Of a DNA stretch of 43,831 nucleotides, positions 41,748 through 43,831 are shown in pieces. Origin of the DNA: an uncultured Clostridia bacterium. GTDB lineage: Bacteria; Bacillota; Clostridia; Lachnospirales; Lachnospiraceae. The stretch spans positions 1-43,831 of the forward strand of contig CAMWKO010000024.1 of the NCBI GenBank assembly GCA_947174885.1, in the 5' to 3' direction. The position numbers were made by a program, and so were the translations under genes. The notes below the pieces were generated by a model. It worked only from the letters and a program-made list of their open reading frames with translations, did no database searches and was not told where the DNA came from. Numbering within the stretch: the first letter of the stretch is position 1; each line of letters begins with the position of its first letter.

Positions 41748-41764
41748 ATACTCGTGACGAGTAT
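41748..41764. repeat. Dispersed palindrome, copy 7 (variant arms)
   Basis: ATACTCGTGACGAGTAT keeps the core but has A and T at the outer arm positions, with both changes compensating each other. It is followed by seven T and lies 38 bases after topB, so it also looks like a terminator. Confidence 0.85.
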
Positions 41765-41817
41765 TTTTTTCTTTATACAGTAAAGATTTATTATTTTATA
41801 AAAATTCCAAAAATGTA

Positions 41818-41846
41818 TTGCATTTGTGCGTACAAATGAGTAGAAT
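41818..41846 (+). promoter_or_regulatory. Promoter and operator of the toxin-antitoxin pair
   Basis: TTGCAT (41818-41823), a 17-base spacer and TAGAAT (41841-41846) form a promoter. The dyad CATTTGT-GCGT-ACAAATG (41821-41838) fills the spacer, as expected of an operator for DinJ-type autorepression. Its arms match those of the central oriT palindrome. Confidence 0.65.
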
Positions 41847-41895
41847 ATAATTAGTGAAGAAAACCTCAAATGTTAATAAGAAGGAGTGATATACG

Positions 41896-42204
41896 ATGGC
41901 AACAAAGTCAGCTAATTTATACGCAAGAATAGAGCCGGATGTAAAGGAACAGGCAGAGAGTATACTTGCAGCTCTCGGAATTCCCGCATCTAATGCAATT
42001 AATATGTTCTATAAACAAATTATATTGCAGAAGGGTTTGCCTTTTGCTGTGAAACTTCCTGTAACAAAACCTGTGGCAATGGGGTCACTTACAAAGGAAG
42101 AACTTGATGCAGAACTGGAGAAAGGATATGCGGATATGCTTGAGGGACGCACCGAACCTGCAAAGAAGGTGTTTGATGATATACGCAGAGATTATGGCTT
42201 ATGA
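41896..42204 (+). CDS. RelB/DinJ-family antitoxin
   Basis: The 102-residue protein has the DinJ layout: N-terminal ribbon-helix-helix (ANLYARIEPDVKEQAESILAALGIPASNAINMFYKQIILQKGLPFAVKLP) and a toxin-binding helix at the C-terminus (LEKGYADMLEGRTEPAKKVFDDI). It would neutralise the toxin encoded next to it and repress the shared promoter. The DNA is visibly richer in G and C than the element around it, which suggests separate acquisition. AAGGAG is upstream. Confidence 0.9.
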   Translation: MATKSANLYARIEPDVKEQAESILAALGIPASNAINMFYKQIILQKGLPFAVKLPVTKPVAMGSLTKEELDAELEKGYADMLEGRTEPAKKVFDDIRRDYGL

Positions 42205-42533
42205 TTTATAAGATTGATATCACAATGCAGGCAAAAAATGACTTAAGAGGAATATATGAATACATTGCTTTTACACTTCTTGCACCAGAGAATGCAACCG
42301 GACAACTTGGCAGACTGGAAGAAGGTATTATGAGTTTAAATCGGATGCCTATGCGATTTAGAGTATATGAAATTGAACCATGGAAATCAAGAGGTATTCA
42401 TATTATGCCTGTAGATAATTTTGTAGTGTTATATACATTTGATGAAGAAATTGGTATTGTAACAATTAACCGTGTAATGTATGGTGGCAGAAATATTGAT
42501 GAGCAACTGAATATGAATACTGACAGTAGATAA
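42201..42533 (+). CDS. RelE/ParE-superfamily toxin
   Basis: Its ATG overlaps the antitoxin stop codon by 4 bases (ATGA). The 110-residue protein has the ParE/RelE fold pattern: YKIDITMQAKNDLRGIYEYIA, a helix with NATGQLGRLEEGIMSLNRMP, RFRVYEIEPWKSRGIHIMPVDNFVVLYTFDEE and the final VTINRVMYGGRNI. In this superfamily members act on the ribosome-bound mRNA or on gyrase; which one cannot be told from sequence. The pair may stabilise the element. Confidence 0.88.
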   Translation: MIYKIDITMQAKNDLRGIYEYIAFTLLAPENATGQLGRLEEGIMSLNRMPMRFRVYEIEPWKSRGIHIMPVDNFVVLYTFDEEIGIVTINRVMYGGRNIDEQLNMNTDSR

Positions 42534-42552
42534 GAAAAGAATAAATAAAAAT

Positions 42553-42580
42553 GCCTATCCTGTCTGACTACAGGATAGGC
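42553..42580 (+). terminator. Hairpin after the toxin-antitoxin pair
   Basis: GCCTATCCTGT (42553-42563) pairs perfectly with ACAGGATAGGC (42570-42580). A smaller stem GATATCC-GTAA-GGATATT follows at 42581. The rest of 42534-42846 has no supported gene and looks like AT-rich intergenic DNA. Confidence 0.7.
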
Positions 42581-42846
42581 GATATCCGTAAGGATATTCT
42601 TTGGTTTTTGGTACATCCACCTTTGGAGTGGGTACTTTTCATATGTCTAATATAACATAAAGAATTGGTAATTTTCAATAAATATTTTTCCTATATGTGA
42701 ATACTCAGTAACAATGTCCAAAGTGAATATTTCCAAATAAAACTGAAAAATTACGAAAACCATTGAAAATATTGTATATATCTTTAATAAAAACCAAGAA
42801 GAAAAAATTTCTAGTTAGAATAAAACAAGTCTTTCATATAAAAATA

Positions 42847-43632
42847 TTATTGTACACAACTTTTGATAAATATCTCGCCATATGGTGTAAGTTCTATTGT
42901 TGCTTTTATGATTTCTATATAAGTTGCTTTAGGAATTATTTTATTTTTTATATCATTTTGTAACTGTTGATATAGGTTTGTAAATTCAAATGGTTCATAT
43001 TTATACGAACTCACCTCTTCATCAAAACGTATTTTAACCAATCCTAATCTTTCTAATGATGATATAGAAATTGATTGTAGTATTAAATCTGTTTCATCTT
43101 TATTTGACAAAAAGATATTTTTATAATAATCGTCAAAAGATTTATCTTTAAAATGCACACGATAATGGCATATTGGATGATAACCTTTTTTTGAAAATAT
43201 TAATATATTTCTAGCATCTAAAGGATTCATTTGCTTTATTATATCTGAAAAGGATGGATGAACATATTTACAATAATCTGAATTTAATGATGAAGTAATC
43301 AACTTAGAAAAGAGCATTCTTAATTCTTTATGTAGAATACAATATTTAGAAGATTCAAGAGCAGGAGCTATAATTTGTATGTCAGGTTCACATAGTTTAT
43401 CATTTGGAATTTGCTCAAGTTCTTTTTTTAATTCTTTTTCAAATTCTTTAAGAGCATAAGAATATTTAAGTTTTCTTTTGTCAGCAGCTTGTGAAATTCC
43501 ACCAAAAACAAGATACCAAATATCTGCAAGAGTAGTACCTATATTTTTAGTTGATTTGTTGGTTAAGTTTTTAGCAGCATTGTCAATAGAATCAGGAATT
43601 ATGTCTATTAATGATTTTTTATTTTCTGACAT
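42847..43632 (-). CDS. DUF4393-family protein
   Basis: The 261-residue protein has the DUF4393 features: a short N-terminal amphipathic/hydrophobic region (IWYLVFGGISQAADKRKLKY), the central PDIQIIAPALESSKYCILHKELRMLFSKLI segment, HPSFSDIIKQMNPLDA, and a C-terminal region ending in ELTPYGEIFIKSC. It is the Abi-alpha-like group, linked by context to abortive infection in some genomes but not proven. It stands alone on the minus strand with GGAGG before ATG. Probably accessory cargo. Confidence 0.78.
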   Translation of the reverse strand: MSENKKSLIDIIPDSIDNAAKNLTNKSTKNIGTTLADIWYLVFGGISQAADKRKLKYSYALKEFEKELKKELEQIPNDKLCEPDIQIIAPALESSKYCILHKELRMLFSKLITSSLNSDYCKYVHPSFSDIIKQMNPLDARNILIFSKKGYHPICHYRVHFKDKSFDDYYKNIFLSNKDETDLILQSISISSLERLGLVKIRFDEEVSSYKYEPFEFTNLYQQLQNDIKNKIIPKATYIEIIKATIELTPYGEIFIKSCVQ

Positions 43633-43701
43633 ATATGTACCTCCAAAAATTTTATAGAAGTATTATATAACTACTATTAAAATAAATAAAGTATAAAGGA
43701 G

Positions 43702-43752
43702 ATGAATATGACAAATCAGAAAATAATTGAAAATATAATTGTTGTAGATTAA
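43702..43752 (+). CDS. Very short ORF at the window edge, 16 aa
   Basis: A good AAAGGAG precedes ATG, but the frame encodes only MNMTNQKIIENIIVVD before TAA. It may be a leader peptide or the broken start of a lost gene. The rest of 43633-43831 holds nothing I can support. Confidence 0.2.
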   Translation: MNMTNQKIIENIIVVD

Positions 43753-43831
43753 ACTTATTTTTTGTATTACAAATAAATTAATCCCATTATTAAAGATAAA
43801 CATAATTATAAGTGATACTTTAAAATATCAC

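Noticed and set aside
42763-42963. Plus-strand 66-residue frame over the end of the DUF4393 gene
   Set aside because: It is a shadow of the minus-strand gene with no ribosome binding site.
1-43831. CRISPR arrays, insertion sequences, group II introns and rRNA genes
   Set aside because: No regularly spaced repeat series, transposase, intron reverse transcriptase or rRNA sequence was seen on either strand.

Overview
The window is strongly AT-rich, uses standard bacterial codons with clear AGGAGG-type ribosome binding sites, and opens inside the 3' half of a tRNA-Lys(TTT) gene. Gene content and composition suggest a mobile element in the chromosome of a low-GC Firmicute, most likely a clostridial gut bacterium of the Lachnospiraceae type. 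The family placement is inference. Almost everything after the tRNA looks like one large integrative and conjugative element or integrated conjugative plasmid. No second copy of the tRNA 3' end is visible, so the right boundary is not in the window.

Layout. 1-330: tRNA end, its terminator and a noncoding left edge. 331-1733: small unknown genes, including a short Cys-rich ORF that overlaps parA. 1733-4545: partition block (ParA, small protein, ParB, HTH protein). 4551-5156: a Tad-type prepilin peptidase, far from the rest of its pilus system. 5183-11353: TnpV-like protein, Toprim/DUF3991 protein, candidate oriT with four inverted repeats, MOBP-type relaxase, MobC, a coiled-coil protein and PcfB. 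11388-20233: type IV secretion core (VirD4, Maff2/VirB2-like, VirB6-like, PrgI/VirB3-like, VirB4, large membrane-anchored protein). 20344-23596: tyrosine integrase on the minus strand, a divergent XRE regulator, a 37-residue ORF, a HEPN-like protein and a small-protein/XRE pair. 23686-27113: two surface proteins (Thr-rich stalk; Ig-like repeats). 27375-30404: UvrD/Rep-type helicase with an embedded nuclease-like domain, and a repressor. 30405-32939: divergent operator region, Cro-like and excisionase-like genes, and two genes that may be a replication module. 32940-33485: noncoding AT-rich region with repeated TCTATTA. 33486-38720: Tad-like pilus operon. 38731-41710: small coiled-coil protein, lipoprotein, topoisomerase III. 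41896-43632: DinJ/RelE-type toxin-antitoxin pair and a DUF4393 protein.

How the parts may work together. Relaxase, MobC and PcfB would process DNA at oriT; VirD4 would pass it to the VirB-like channel; topoisomerase III and ParA/ParB would support maintenance. The Tad-like pilus and two cell-surface proteins could hold mating cells together. The most unusual feature is a 19-bp perfect palindrome, AGTACTCGTGACGAGTACT, present in seven near-identical copies from 10.3 to 41.8 kb: five at or just downstream of stop codons, one 47 bp after a stop, one inside a gene. It ties the distant modules into one element and may be a dispersed ParB/parS centromere, another regulator's operator, or a hairpin/terminator family. 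The combination of a conjugative element, a complete Tad-like pilus and this dispersed palindrome is the best candidate for an undescribed system.
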